The notes below the pieces were generated by a model that was not told the origin of the DNA, made no database searches, and was given only the letters and a program-made list of their open reading frames with translations. A stretch of DNA of 64,000 nucleotides, taken from positions 62,001 through 126,000 of the forward strand of contig NZ_AUEZ01000005.1 of NCBI RefSeq assembly GCF_000426245.1, written 5' to 3'. The position numbers and the translations under genes are program-made. The stretch's first letter is position 1. The number at the start of each line of letters is the position of its first letter. This DNA comes from Bradyrhizobium sp. Ai1a-2. Its GTDB lineage: Bacteria; Pseudomonadota; Alphaproteobacteria; Rhizobiales; Xanthobacteraceae. Positions 27,450 through 36,043 of this stretch are shown piece by piece.

Positions 27450-28309
27450 CGCGAACGATCCAATGGAGATACGGAGGCGGTGAAGTCACGCTCGGTCTCG
27501 ATGAGGCCGGCTACTGCGCCTCCGTCGTCCTTCTGCCGGCCCTGAGTTCAATCTCGACACGTCAGGAGATGCATCCTCTCCTCGAGAGGCTCGCTTCCCG
27601 TTTCCATGTCACAGCCGTCGATTGGCCAGGGTTTGGCGACTTGGCACGCCCATCCCCCAACTGGTCGCCGGACATGCTCTCGGCATTTCTCGACTGGTTC
27701 CTGACCGCGAGCGTCTTGCCGCCTCATGTCGTTGTCGCAGCCGGGCATGCGGCAACCTACGCGCTGCATCAGGCCGCCAACCGCCGCGGCACGATCGAAC
27801 GTCTCGTATTGATCGCGCCGACCTGGCGCGGGCCGTTGCCGACCATGATGGGTGGCGAGCGACCGTGGTTCGCACGCATTCGTGCGGCGATCGATCAGCC
27901 TCTGATCGGCCCACCGCTCTACCGGCTGAATGTCAGCCGCTTCGTGATCTCGAAGATGGCGCGAGGTCATGTGTACAGCGATCCCGCCTGGCTCACCGGC
28001 GACCGCCTCGCCGCGAAGCTTGCCGTCACGCAAGCGGAAGGCGCCCGCCACAGTTCGGTGCGCTTCGTCACCGGCGCGCTCGACCGCGTCGACAATCGCG
28101 CTGCATTCCTCGATCTCGCACGTCGCGCAGATATTCCGATCCTCGTGATCTACGGCGCCGAGACGCCGCCGAAATCGCGCGCAGAGATCGAGGCCCTCAG
28201 CGGGCTTCCGAATGTCCAGGTCAAGCAACTGCCAAAGGGCAAACTCGCCGTCCACGAGGAATTGCCGGATGTCGTCGCCGATGAAATTCTGGCGATGATG
28301 TCAAAGTGA
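27446..28309 (+). CDS. Alpha/beta hydrolase-fold protein lacking the nucleophile serine
   Basis: 287 residues from ATG 27446, overlapping the MFS stop (ATGA). The fold is visible: oxyanion region LLPALSS, VDWPGFGDLA, the strand VVVAAGHAATYALH, the late strand PILVIYGAE and His270 in LAVHEELPD. The nucleophile elbow, normally G-x-S-x-G, reads G100-H-A-A-T104, so the Ser is replaced by Ala102. Unless another residue acts, the protein cannot be a standard serine hydrolase. It may bind a ligand related to the MFS substrate. Confidence 0.82.
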   Translation: MTRTIQWRYGGGEVTLGLDEAGYCASVVLLPALSSISTRQEMHPLLERLASRFHVTAVDWPGFGDLARPSPNWSPDMLSAFLDWFLTASVLPPHVVVAAGHAATYALHQAANRRGTIERLVLIAPTWRGPLPTMMGGERPWFARIRAAIDQPLIGPPLYRLNVSRFVISKMARGHVYSDPAWLTGDRLAAKLAVTQAEGARHSSVRFVTGALDRVDNRAAFLDLARRADIPILVIYGAETPPKSRAEIEALSGLPNVQVKQLPKGKLAVHEELPDVVADEILAMMSK

Positions 28310-28334
28310 CCTAGCCCGCCGGATCGGGCCCCGG

Positions 28335-29687
28335 TCACCGCATCATAAAGAGTTCCTGGTGGAAGCGATCCTTGACCGGGAAAGCCTGCGCAGTGAAGTC
28401 GCGCTTCAGGGCCTCGCCGAAGCCAGGCGGCCCGCAGAACCAGATGCTCGCTTCGCGCCATAGCGGCACGGCGTTGCGTATGCGTTCGCCTGTCAGGTGC
28501 CCGTCGCGGGCATCGATCAGGATATGCAGGCGGACATCGGCAGACCTCGCATCGGCCGCCAGCTTGCCGAGCGCTACCTCATCGACATCGGCGGTGGTGT
28601 GGAAGAGATCGACAGTTTGCCCCTCGGGCCAGTCGGGGGTCCCTTTCTGCAGCGCCATGTGTTTCATGCGCGCGACAAAAGGTGTGATACCGATCCCGCC
28701 GCCGATCCAGATCTGGTGCGGACGATCATCGTCGAATGTGAAGCAGCCATAGGGCCCCTCGACCTTCACCTCTTGGCCGACGCTGAGCTTATGGCGAAGG
28801 CGGTTGGTGTGGTCGCCGAGCTCCTTGGTGATGAAAGTTATCCTGGGCCGTTCGGCGTGCCAGCCGGAGGCGATGGTGTAAGGATGCGCGCCTTCCGAGG
28901 CATCCGATGTGGCGAAGGCGAACTGTCCCGGCTTGTGACCGGGCCACCCGCAGGGCACCGCGATCTCGGTTTCGAGTGCGCTCACGCCTGGATAATATTG
29001 CAGAGAGGTGATCTTGCCCTTGACCTGCCGCCCGGCGCCCACGAGCCGCAGCAGGACAAGGACGGCCGCGCCCGTGCCGCCGGCCAGCAGCACCGCCATC
29101 ACCGATCCGAGCGGCGACATCCAGTAGCTGAACTTGATCAACGCGACCGCATGGAAGACCAGCACCAGATAGACAACGGCGAGCAACCGATGGGTCTTGT
29201 AGAACAGGCGGTAAGGGAAGTACCGGATCAGCGCCAGCGCGATCAAAAGCACGGCGGCATAGAAAGCCCATTCGCCCACGCCCTCCGCCGTCCCGCGCAA
29301 ACTTGCGAGATACGCCTCGACCGGATTTTCGATTGTAGGCCTTGGGACACGCGCCGGCCGCTGCAGGAGGCCCCAGCCGACGGCCCATTTCGGTCCCTGG
29401 GCCCAGAGCCAATGGATGGTGGCGACGATGAGGGCGCCGATGCCGAGCCATTTGTGCAGCCGATACATCTTGTCGAGACCGCCGAGCCACGACTCCGGCC
29501 AGCGTGGCCGCAGCGCCAGGATCATCGCCACGCTCATGCATCCGATCGCCACGACACCGCTGAGCTGCACCATCTTGTCGCGCAGCGCAAAGAAAGTCGG
29601 CGACTGGAAAACGGAAGGCTCCGCAATCAGCCACAGCAGGACCAGGACCGCCAGCGTGCCCCAAAATGCGCGTTTGAGGTTCTGCAT
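28335..29687 (-). CDS. Ferric-reductase-like transmembrane flavocytochrome (FNR family)
   Basis: 450 residues from ATG 29687 (AGGAAGG upstream). The N-terminal ~220 residues hold about six membrane helices with paired haem-ligand histidines (YRLHKWLGIG, IHWLW, YKTHRLLAV, LVFHAVA). The C-terminal part is a ferredoxin-reductase module: HPYTIAS (FAD), GGGIGITPF and CGPPGF (NAD(P)H). It passes electrons across the inner membrane, as in ferric reductases and NOX-like enzymes. A TTGA-N6-TCAA site lies 64 bp upstream of the start, suggesting Crp/Fnr-type control. Confidence 0.9.
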   Translation of the reverse strand: MQNLKRAFWGTLAVLVLLWLIAEPSVFQSPTFFALRDKMVQLSGVVAIGCMSVAMILALRPRWPESWLGGLDKMYRLHKWLGIGALIVATIHWLWAQGPKWAVGWGLLQRPARVPRPTIENPVEAYLASLRGTAEGVGEWAFYAAVLLIALALIRYFPYRLFYKTHRLLAVVYLVLVFHAVALIKFSYWMSPLGSVMAVLLAGGTGAAVLVLLRLVGAGRQVKGKITSLQYYPGVSALETEIAVPCGWPGHKPGQFAFATSDASEGAHPYTIASGWHAERPRITFITKELGDHTNRLRHKLSVGQEVKVEGPYGCFTFDDDRPHQIWIGGGIGITPFVARMKHMALQKGTPDWPEGQTVDLFHTTADVDEVALGKLAADARSADVRLHILIDARDGHLTGERIRNAVPLWREASIWFCGPPGFGEALKRDFTAQAFPVKDRFHQELFMMR

Positions 29688-29750
29688 GCGGCCTTCCTGC
29701 GAGATGATTTCGATACAAATAAAGCTTAGAACCGAGCAACCGTCGTTGCA

Positions 29751-29764
29751 TTGAGCTGGGTCAA
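29751..29764. promoter_or_regulatory. FixK/FNR-type box TTGA-N6-TCAA
   Basis: TTGAGCTGGGTCAA is a perfect symmetric match to the TTGA-N6-TCAA half-sites of FNR/FixK proteins. It sits in the divergent region between the flavocytochrome (start 29687) and hsp20-lon (start 29897). A class II promoter 41 bases downstream would fit either gene. A Crp/Fnr-family gene is present at 35300. Confidence 0.5.
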
Positions 29765-29896
29765 CGCCGTCAGCGACGGTTCCAGGCCATTTGCCAAGTC
29801 TTGGGCCGCCATTGTACCTGTGCAAGCCGTTCGCTTTCGGGGTAGGTTTGAGGCCAGCGACGAGCTTTGCGAACTTTACTGGAGGCGGAACGACAA

Positions 29897-30301
29897 ATGG
29901 CGACAAAAGATCCGGTCAACTGGATGTTGTCTGAAGCGATCGAATCGCTCGCACGCGCCGAACGGCTGCATCGAAAGTTGTTCAGCCTGCAGCCGGCCGG
30001 TCCGCGCGAGCCCAATTGGGAGCCTCCGATCGACGTGCTCGAGACCGATCGCGAGCTGTTGATCTTCGTGGCGCTGCCCGGCGTCGACCCCGATCAGGTG
30101 GTGGCGATCATCGAGAACGGCGTGCTGATCATCAAGGGACAAAGGATATTGCCCGCCGAGCTCCGCGATGCGCTGATCCACCGGCTCGAGCTGCCGCAGG
30201 GCGGCTTTGAGCGCCGCATTGCGTTGCCGACCGGACGTTATGCCGTCAGCCGGACCGCCTCGAATGGATGCGTCGTGTTGCGACTGTCGAAATCCGTGTG
30301 A
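29897..30301 (+). CDS. Small heat shock protein (Hsp20/alpha-crystallin)
   Basis: 134 residues from ATG 29897 (GGAGG eleven bases upstream). The alpha-crystallin domain covers residues about 45-132 (PPIDVLETDRELLIFVALPG, VLIIKGQR, RRIALPTG) but is short, and there is no clear C-terminal I-x-I tail. It holds unfolded proteins in the cytoplasm. It is nine bases before lon, so the holdase and the protease are made together. Confidence 0.9.
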   Translation: MATKDPVNWMLSEAIESLARAERLHRKLFSLQPAGPREPNWEPPIDVLETDRELLIFVALPGVDPDQVVAIIENGVLIIKGQRILPAELRDALIHRLELPQGGFERRIALPTGRYAVSRTASNGCVVLRLSKSV

Positions 30302-30310
30302 GAATTCAAG

Positions 30311-32686
30311 ATGTCGCTTGATAGTCAAAATCCCGGTTCGGCCACAACGGGTGGAAAAGTGGAATCGGTCGCGATCCCCTCGGATGCGCTGATCATCGTC
30401 GCGGTCCGCAACATCGTGCTGTTTCCGGCGGTGATCGCGCCGGTCACGATCGCCCGCGCGAAATCGATCGCCGCGGCCCAACAGGCACTGCGCGAACAGC
30501 GGCCGATTGGAATCCTGCTGCAGCGAAACGCCGAAGTCGACGATCCCGGTCCGGATGACCTGCACCGCGTCTGCACCATCGCCAACATCGTCAGGTACAT
30601 CACCGCGCCCGACGGCACCCATCACATCGTCTGCCAGGGCGTGCAGCGCGCCCGCATCCTTGATTTCCTGCCCGGCACGCCGTTCCCGGCGGCGCGCGTG
30701 CTTCACATCCCGGAGCCGACGACGACGACGCCCGAGATCGAGGCGCGCTTTCTGAATCTGCAGAGACAGGCCGTCGAGGCGGTCCAGCTCTTGCCGCAGG
30801 CGCCGCCCGAGCTGGTCGGTGCTTTCCAGGCAACGACATCTCCCGGCGCGCTCGCCGATCTCACGGCATCCTATATGGACATCAAGCCGCAGGAGAAGCA
30901 GGAGATCCTCGAGACCATCGACCTCGCCTCGCGGATGGACAAGGTTTCGCGCTATCTCGCCGAGCGGCTCGAAGTGCTGCGGCTCAGCAACGAGATCGGC
31001 CAGAAGACCAAGGCCGCCCTTGACGAGCGCCAGCGCGAAGCGCTGCTCCGCGAGCAGATGGCCACCATCCAGCGCCAGCTCGGCGAAGGCGAGGGAAAAG
31101 GGCAGGAAGTCGCCGAACTGAGCGCGGCCATCGACAAGGCGAAGATGTCGCCCGAAGCCGAAGGCCAGGCGCGCAAGGAGCTGCGCCGCTACGAGCGGAT
31201 GCCGGAGGCCGCCGCCGAAGGCGGCATGGTCCGCAGCTATCTCGACTGGCTGATCGATCTGCCCTGGGCGCTGCCGGAAGAAAAGCCGATCGATATCCGC
31301 GAAGCCAGGCGCATCCTCGATGAGGATCATTTCGGCCTGGAAAAGATCAAGGCGCGGATCATCGAATATCTCGCAGTCCGCAAACTGGCGCCGCAGGGCA
31401 AGGCGCCGATCCTGTGCTTCGTCGGACCGCCCGGCGTCGGCAAGACCTCGCTCGGACAGTCGATCGCCCGCGCCATGGACCGACCGTTCGTGCGCGTCAG
31501 CCTCGGCGGCGTCCACGACGAGGCGGAGATCCGGGGACACCGCCGCACCTATATCGGCGCCCTGCCCGGCAACATCATCCAGGGCATCAAGAAGGCCGGC
31601 TCCCGCGCCTGCGTCATGATGCTCGATGAGATCGACAAGATGGGACGCGGCATCCAGGGCGATCCGTCGGCGGCGATGCTCGAGGTGCTCGATCCCGAGC
31701 AGAACGCGACTTTCCGCGACAACTATCTCGGCGTTCCCTTCGACCTCTCGCGCGTCGCCTTCATCGCGACCGCGAACATGCTCGATACGGTTCCGGGACC
31801 GCTGCTGGACCGGATGGAGATCATCAGCCTGCCCGGCTACACCGAGGATGAAAAGCTCGAGATCGCGCGGCGCTATCTGGTGCGCCGCCAGCTCGAGGCC
31901 AACGGCCTCAAGCCCGAGCAGGCGACAATCGAGGACGAAGCGCTGCGGTCGATCATCAAGGGCTATACGCGGGAAGCCGGCGTCCGTTCGCTCGAACGGG
32001 AAATCGGCAAGGCGCTGCGCTATCCCGCGGTTCAGATCGCCGAAGGCAGCTCAGCCAAGGTGGCGCTCGGCGTACGGGATCTGACAACCGTGCTCGGCCA
32101 GCCGCGTTTCGAAGGCGAGATCGCCCTGCGCACCAGCGTGCCCGGCGTTGCGACCGGGCTCGCCTGGACACCGGTCGGCGGCGACATCCTCTTCATCGAA
32201 GCAACGCGTGTGCCCGGCAGAGGCGGGCTGATCCTCACCGGCCAGCTTGGCGACGTCATGCGCGAAAGCGCGCAGGCCGCGTTGACGCTGGTGAAAAGCC
32301 GCGCCGCACAGTTCGGCATCGATCCATCGGTGTTCGAGAAAAGCGATATCCATGTCCATGTGCCCGCCGGCGCCACGCCGAAGGATGGTCCGAGCGCCGG
32401 CGTCGCCATGTTCACCGCACTGTCCTCGCTGCTCACCAATCGCACGGTGAGGCACGACACCGCGATGACCGGCGAGATATCGCTGCGCGGCCTGGTGCTG
32501 CCGGTCGGCGGCATCAAGGAGAAAGTCGTCGCGGCCGCGGCCGCGGGCCTGAGCCGGGTCATGCTGCCGGCGCGTAACCGGCGCGACTTCGACGACATTC
32601 CGCAAGGCGCGCGCGAGAAGCTGGAGTTCATCTGGCTCGATCACGTCGACGATGCGATCGCGCAGGCGCTGGAGCCGGCAAAATAG
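30311..32686 (+). CDS. lon: ATP-dependent Lon protease (paralogue in hsp20 operon)
   Basis: 791 residues. N-terminal LON substrate domain (residues about 27-225), coiled linker, AAA+ module with P-loop GPPGVGKTS near 372 and MLDEIDKMGRG, and the protease domain with Ser695 (PKDGPSAGV) and Lys738 (GGIKEK), the catalytic dyad. It degrades misfolded and regulatory proteins in the cytoplasm. Coupling to hsp20 suggests a stress-specific second Lon rather than the housekeeping copy, which in this group is usually near clpX and hupB. Confidence 0.93.
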   Translation: MSLDSQNPGSATTGGKVESVAIPSDALIIVAVRNIVLFPAVIAPVTIARAKSIAAAQQALREQRPIGILLQRNAEVDDPGPDDLHRVCTIANIVRYITAPDGTHHIVCQGVQRARILDFLPGTPFPAARVLHIPEPTTTTPEIEARFLNLQRQAVEAVQLLPQAPPELVGAFQATTSPGALADLTASYMDIKPQEKQEILETIDLASRMDKVSRYLAERLEVLRLSNEIGQKTKAALDERQREALLREQMATIQRQLGEGEGKGQEVAELSAAIDKAKMSPEAEGQARKELRRYERMPEAAAEGGMVRSYLDWLIDLPWALPEEKPIDIREARRILDEDHFGLEKIKARIIEYLAVRKLAPQGKAPILCFVGPPGVGKTSLGQSIARAMDRPFVRVSLGGVHDEAEIRGHRRTYIGALPGNIIQGIKKAGSRACVMMLDEIDKMGRGIQGDPSAAMLEVLDPEQNATFRDNYLGVPFDLSRVAFIATANMLDTVPGPLLDRMEIISLPGYTEDEKLEIARRYLVRRQLEANGLKPEQATIEDEALRSIIKGYTREAGVRSLEREIGKALRYPAVQIAEGSSAKVALGVRDLTTVLGQPRFEGEIALRTSVPGVATGLAWTPVGGDILFIEATRVPGRGGLILTGQLGDVMRESAQAALTLVKSRAAQFGIDPSVFEKSDIHVHVPAGATPKDGPSAGVAMFTALSSLLTNRTVRHDTAMTGEISLRGLVLPVGGIKEKVVAAAAAGLSRVMLPARNRRDFDDIPQGAREKLEFIWLDHVDDAIAQALEPAK

Positions 32687-32706
32687 CCGGCCATGCGCAA
32701 AACGCT

Positions 32707-33039
32707 CTAATCCTTGCCCTTGGTCTGCACGAGGTAGCTGACGATCGCAGGCACATCGGCCTTGTCGATCGGCGCCTTGTAGGCGTTGATCATCTTGTTC
32801 ACCTCGGCTTCCCATGTCGCCTTGGGCAGCGGCGGCTGGTTCAGCACCATGTCGGGCGAGTGGCAGGCGAGGCAATTGTTGTTGATCGCATTGGCGCTGG
32901 AGCCGCCGGGAAACAAGGCATCGCCTGCCGGCAACTCCACCGTCGTCGATTTGATCGTCGGCAGATCCTGAACCCAGGCCGGTGTCGAGGAGAGCAGCGC
33001 GCTTCCGAAGCAGGCGATCGCCGCCAGACGTTTCAGCAT
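32707..33039 (-). CDS. Periplasmic c-type cytochrome (sulfite dehydrogenase small subunit-like)
   Basis: 110 residues: signal peptide (1-22) and one haem c site CLACH at 56-60. The small mono-haem protein lies ten bases after the molybdenum oxidoreductase gene, exactly as the SorB subunit does in SorAB-type sulfite dehydrogenases. It would take electrons from the Mo subunit to the respiratory chain. The gene ends 20 bp from lon, tail to tail. Confidence 0.85.
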   Translation of the reverse strand: MLKRLAAIACFGSALLSSTPAWVQDLPTIKSTTVELPAGDALFPGGSSANAINNNCLACHSPDMVLNQPPLPKATWEAEVNKMINAYKAPIDKADVPAIVSYLVQTKGKD

Positions 33040-33049
33040 GGCCTGTCTC

Positions 33050-34336
33050 CTAGAATGCCCTGACCTGCACGGTCTCGATGACGTTGCGCATGAAGCCGCT
33101 GCCGTTCCAGTTCGGCGCGTCCGGCTGGACCTCGCCCGAGGAATTGGTGCAGCGGACCATCAGCGCGTGATCGCCCTTGTCGGCAAGCTCGAAGTCCGTC
33201 TGCCACTGGCGAAAGCCGTACTTGCCCAAATCATCGCCAAGCCTGGCCGGCTGCCACGACTTGCCGCCGTCGCTGGAAAACTCGACCTTGGCGACCCCGC
33301 TGTCCCCGCCAAAGGCGATGCCGCGCGCAGGCACGCGCGTGCCCGCGGTGTAGGACGCGCCATCAGTGATATTGGTGAAGAATGAGCGCGGCACCATGCG
33401 ATTGATCGGCACCATCTTCACGCCGCTCTGTCCTGGCGTGATGCTGGCATGCGGCGTGTCGGGAATCGTGTACGCGACGGCCATCCAGTAATTATCGTCA
33501 GGCTTGTCGAGCACTTCGATGTCGCTCAGCATCTTGACCCAATAGGTCGAGTACCATCCCGGCACGATCAGCCGCAGCGGGAATCCGTTGAGCAGCGGCA
33601 ATTGCTCGCCATTCATGGCGTAGGCGATCATGACTTCGCCGTCGCGGGCATGATCGATCGCGAGCGACTTCCTGAAGGTCGGAGCCTCCGGCACCACCGG
33701 TTCGTCCAATCCCTTGAAGCGGACTTGAACGGCGCCAGCCTTGACGCCGGCGCGGTCCAGCACGTCCTTCAGTCGCACGCCGACCCATTTGGCGTTGCCC
33801 ATCGCGCCATGCGCCCATTGCGCACCTGGCACGCGCGGGGCGAAGAAGCCGCGTGAATTGCCGGAGCATTGATTGACCGCGGCCAGCTCCACCCGCGGCA
33901 GGTCGCGTACGATATCCGATACCGACAGCGACAATGTCCGATCGACATGGCCGCGCACCGCAAGCCTGAAGGCGTCTACGTCGACCGAATTCGGGATCTC
34001 GGCCCAGTGCCAGCGCACATAGAACTGATCGTTCGGCGTGAAGACGCCGCGGTCGAACACTTCCATCGGCGTTTCAAGCAGCGGCGGCCGCACCCGCTGC
34101 AGGATCATGTCGCCTTTTTGCGGAAAATCATGCGTGAGAGGGCGTTCCCGTGGCCCGCTCGCAAACGGCAGTTTGACGAGCTCTTCGGCGAAGGCCGGCG
34201 ATACAGCAAGCGACAGACCGGCAATTCCGATGTTCCGGAGCACCGCCCGGCGCGACGAATGTTGGGTGGCGGCGGAGCGAGCGGGATGCAGGTTTCGCAG
34301 CAAACGGCTGAGCGCATCTTCCTTGTCGTTGCGCAT
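33050..34336 (-). CDS. Sulfite oxidase-family molybdopterin oxidoreductase (SorA/SoxC-like)
   Basis: 428 residues from ATG 34336 (GGAGGA seven bases upstream). Tat-like signal SSRRAVLRNIGIAG at 28-41. The Mo-cofactor domain has the sulfite oxidase motif with Cys157 (VNQCSGNSRGFF). The C-terminal part is the Mo-co dimerisation domain (VEFSSDGGKSWQPA). With the cytochrome encoded downstream it should oxidise sulfite or a related substrate in the periplasm. SoxC without SoxD is an alternative label; no other sox genes are nearby. Confidence 0.9.
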   Translation of the reverse strand: MRNDKEDALSRLLRNLHPARSAATQHSSRRAVLRNIGIAGLSLAVSPAFAEELVKLPFASGPRERPLTHDFPQKGDMILQRVRPPLLETPMEVFDRGVFTPNDQFYVRWHWAEIPNSVDVDAFRLAVRGHVDRTLSLSVSDIVRDLPRVELAAVNQCSGNSRGFFAPRVPGAQWAHGAMGNAKWVGVRLKDVLDRAGVKAGAVQVRFKGLDEPVVPEAPTFRKSLAIDHARDGEVMIAYAMNGEQLPLLNGFPLRLIVPGWYSTYWVKMLSDIEVLDKPDDNYWMAVAYTIPDTPHASITPGQSGVKMVPINRMVPRSFFTNITDGASYTAGTRVPARGIAFGGDSGVAKVEFSSDGGKSWQPARLGDDLGKYGFRQWQTDFELADKGDHALMVRCTNSSGEVQPDAPNWNGSGFMRNVIETVQVRAF

Positions 34337-34495
34337 CGGAGCTTCCTCCTTGGGCAAGCGGTGCCGAGCCCATCGGCACCGCCATTACAAATCCGAACGA
34401 TAGCATACCCAGCCTAATGTCGACCGGACATCCGGGTATTTCGAATTTGCCCGCTGCAGAGCAGCGAATCGCGCAACTTCGCGAGGCGCGGCCGA

Positions 34496-34990
34496 TCAGG
34501 CCGCCAGCGCGTCCTGGTTGATCTCACCCTTGGCAAGCGTGGTCAACAATTCGTCCGCCCGCTTTTCCTCCTCGAGCGCGTTGTGGAGCAGCCGCTGGTC
34601 CTCCCGAAGATTGAGCTGGCCCGCAAGCGCGGCCACGCTGCCATAGGCAGCGATCTCGTAATGCTCGATCTTCTGCGCGGAGGCGATCAGGCCGGCGTCG
34701 CGAAGGTAGCCACCTTTCAGGATTACGCACATCTTCTCGGTCTCATGGATCAGCGCCTGCATGGCCTGATCCGTATGTTGCTCTACGGCGGCCTCGTGCT
34801 TCTGCAGGATCGACCGCAGCCGCTCCTCCTGCATGACGGTTTCCCGTTGATGCCGCTCCAACGCCGCCCTTAGCGAAGGATGCGAGGCCGCTTTAGCCAT
34901 GCGCAGCAACGCCCCGCTAAGCTGCTGCTCGACGCTGACAAGTTCCTGCAATTCGGCAAGATACATGTCCCTGAATGTCGTGATCTCCAT
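34496..34990 (-). CDS. DUF892 ferritin-like protein (YciE/YciF type)
   Basis: 164 residues, all helical. Starts MEITTFRDMYLAELQELVSVEQQL; carboxylate/His metal ligands of a four-helix bundle are spread over the helices (E17-x-E, EKIEHYEIAAYG, EEEKRADELL). Members are stress-induced and often lie near general stress genes. The metal chemistry and the substrate are unknown. Single gene; a composite repeat lies upstream. Confidence 0.88.
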   Translation of the reverse strand: MEITTFRDMYLAELQELVSVEQQLSGALLRMAKAASHPSLRAALERHQRETVMQEERLRSILQKHEAAVEQHTDQAMQALIHETEKMCVILKGGYLRDAGLIASAQKIEHYEIAAYGSVAALAGQLNLREDQRLLHNALEEEKRADELLTTLAKGEINQDALAA

Positions 34991-35088
34991 GGTGGTATCC
35001 TTTCGAACGGACCGCGGGGCCAGCCGGCCTGCGCGGACCTCAAGTGCAATCGCCGATCAAGTTGAAGGGTAGCCCCAGCGAAGCTGCG

Positions 35089-35209
35089 CTCCCTCTCCCG
35101 CTTGCGGGGGAGGGCTGGGGTGGGGGTGCCTCCGCATTGGGACTCCCCGAGTGGAGAGAGCCCTCACCCGGCGCGACGCGCCGACCTCTCCCGCAAGCGG
35201 GAGAGGTGA
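35089..35209. repeat. Composite CACCTCTCCC palindromic element, second long copy
   Basis: CTCCCTCTCCCG-CTTG-CGGGGGAGGG at the left end and ACCTCTCCCGCAAGCGGGAGAGGTGA at the right, with an internal AGCCCTCACCCGG block and GCGCGACGCGC hairpin. Same family as 24696-24827 and 20965-20991. The 309-base gap 34991-35299 holds nothing else that I recognise. Confidence 0.7.
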
Positions 35210-35299
35210 AGATTCAGCCTGATCGGATCTTACTCAAGCTGACCACTCAACGAAGGGAACCGGTTCCCGGTTCCTAAAATGGGACACCGGCGGGGCGGC

Positions 35300-36043
35300 T
35301 CACGCCCGATGGAGATAAAGATAATTCGGCGAGAACAGCGCGGTGCTCCTGAGCGCATTGAGGTCGGTGATCGTCAGCGTCCGTTCGCGCAGCAGGATCA
35401 GGCCGGAGCTGCGCAACTCCTGCAGCGTGCGGTTGAGATGGACCACCGAGAGACCGGTCGCGTCGGCCAGATCCATCTGGGTCACCGGAAAGGCGCAGGA
35501 ATTGCCCTCAATCAGCCCAACCGGGCTCAGCCGCTCATAGAGCTCGCACAACAGATGCGCCACGCGCTCGAGCGCCAGTCGGCGGCCGAGATTGATCGCC
35601 CATTCGCGCTGGATTGCGCTGTTCACCAATGTCTCGCACCAGAACGCCTCCGCGACCGAGCGGTCGTGCGCGACCAGCGCTTCGAATTGCGGGCGTTTCA
35701 CGTCGGCATAGACCACCGGCGTCAACGTCGCGATGGAATGATCGATCATCGACAGCAGGTATGTATAGGCGTCGCAGGTCTCGCCCGGCAGGACGAAATT
35801 GACGATCTGGCGCCTGCCGTCCTCCAGCGTCTTGTAGCGGCACAGCCAGCCCGACAGGATGATCCGCACGCTATGGACCGCATCGCCCTCGCAGATCAGG
35901 TCCTCGCCCGCGCCGACGTGCTGCGTGCCCTCGCGGATCGCCCGTTCCAGCGAAGCGATGCCCTCGTCCGACAAGCGCCGCAGCGCATTCAGTCGTCGGA
36001 TTACCGGCTGCGCCAGACTTCCGTCGATGGGTGCGGGATGCAT
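35300..36043 (-). CDS. Crp/Fnr-family transcriptional regulator
   Basis: 247 residues: cNMP-binding-like beta barrel (residues 20-130) and winged HTH (MDLADATGLSVVHLNRTLQELRSSGL, about 178-205). There are no FNR-type cysteines at the N-terminus, so it does not carry that Fe-S sensor. Its ATG directly follows the TAG of the large kinase gene with no spacer, which indicates translational coupling and a shared role with that sensor kinase. Confidence 0.92.
   Translation of the reverse strand: MHPAPIDGSLAQPVIRRLNALRRLSDEGIASLERAIREGTQHVGAGEDLICEGDAVHSVRIILSGWLCRYKTLEDGRRQIVNFVLPGETCDAYTYLLSMIDHSIATLTPVVYADVKRPQFEALVAHDRSVAEAFWCETLVNSAIQREWAINLGRRLALERVAHLLCELYERLSPVGLIEGNSCAFPVTQMDLADATGLSVVHLNRTLQELRSSGLILLRERTLTITDLNALRSTALFSPNYLYLHRA

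Noticed and set aside
29876-31540. 554-codon minus-strand ORF over hsp20 and lon
   Set aside because: Spans two clear plus-strand genes and has only His/Asp/Arg-rich low-information sequence.
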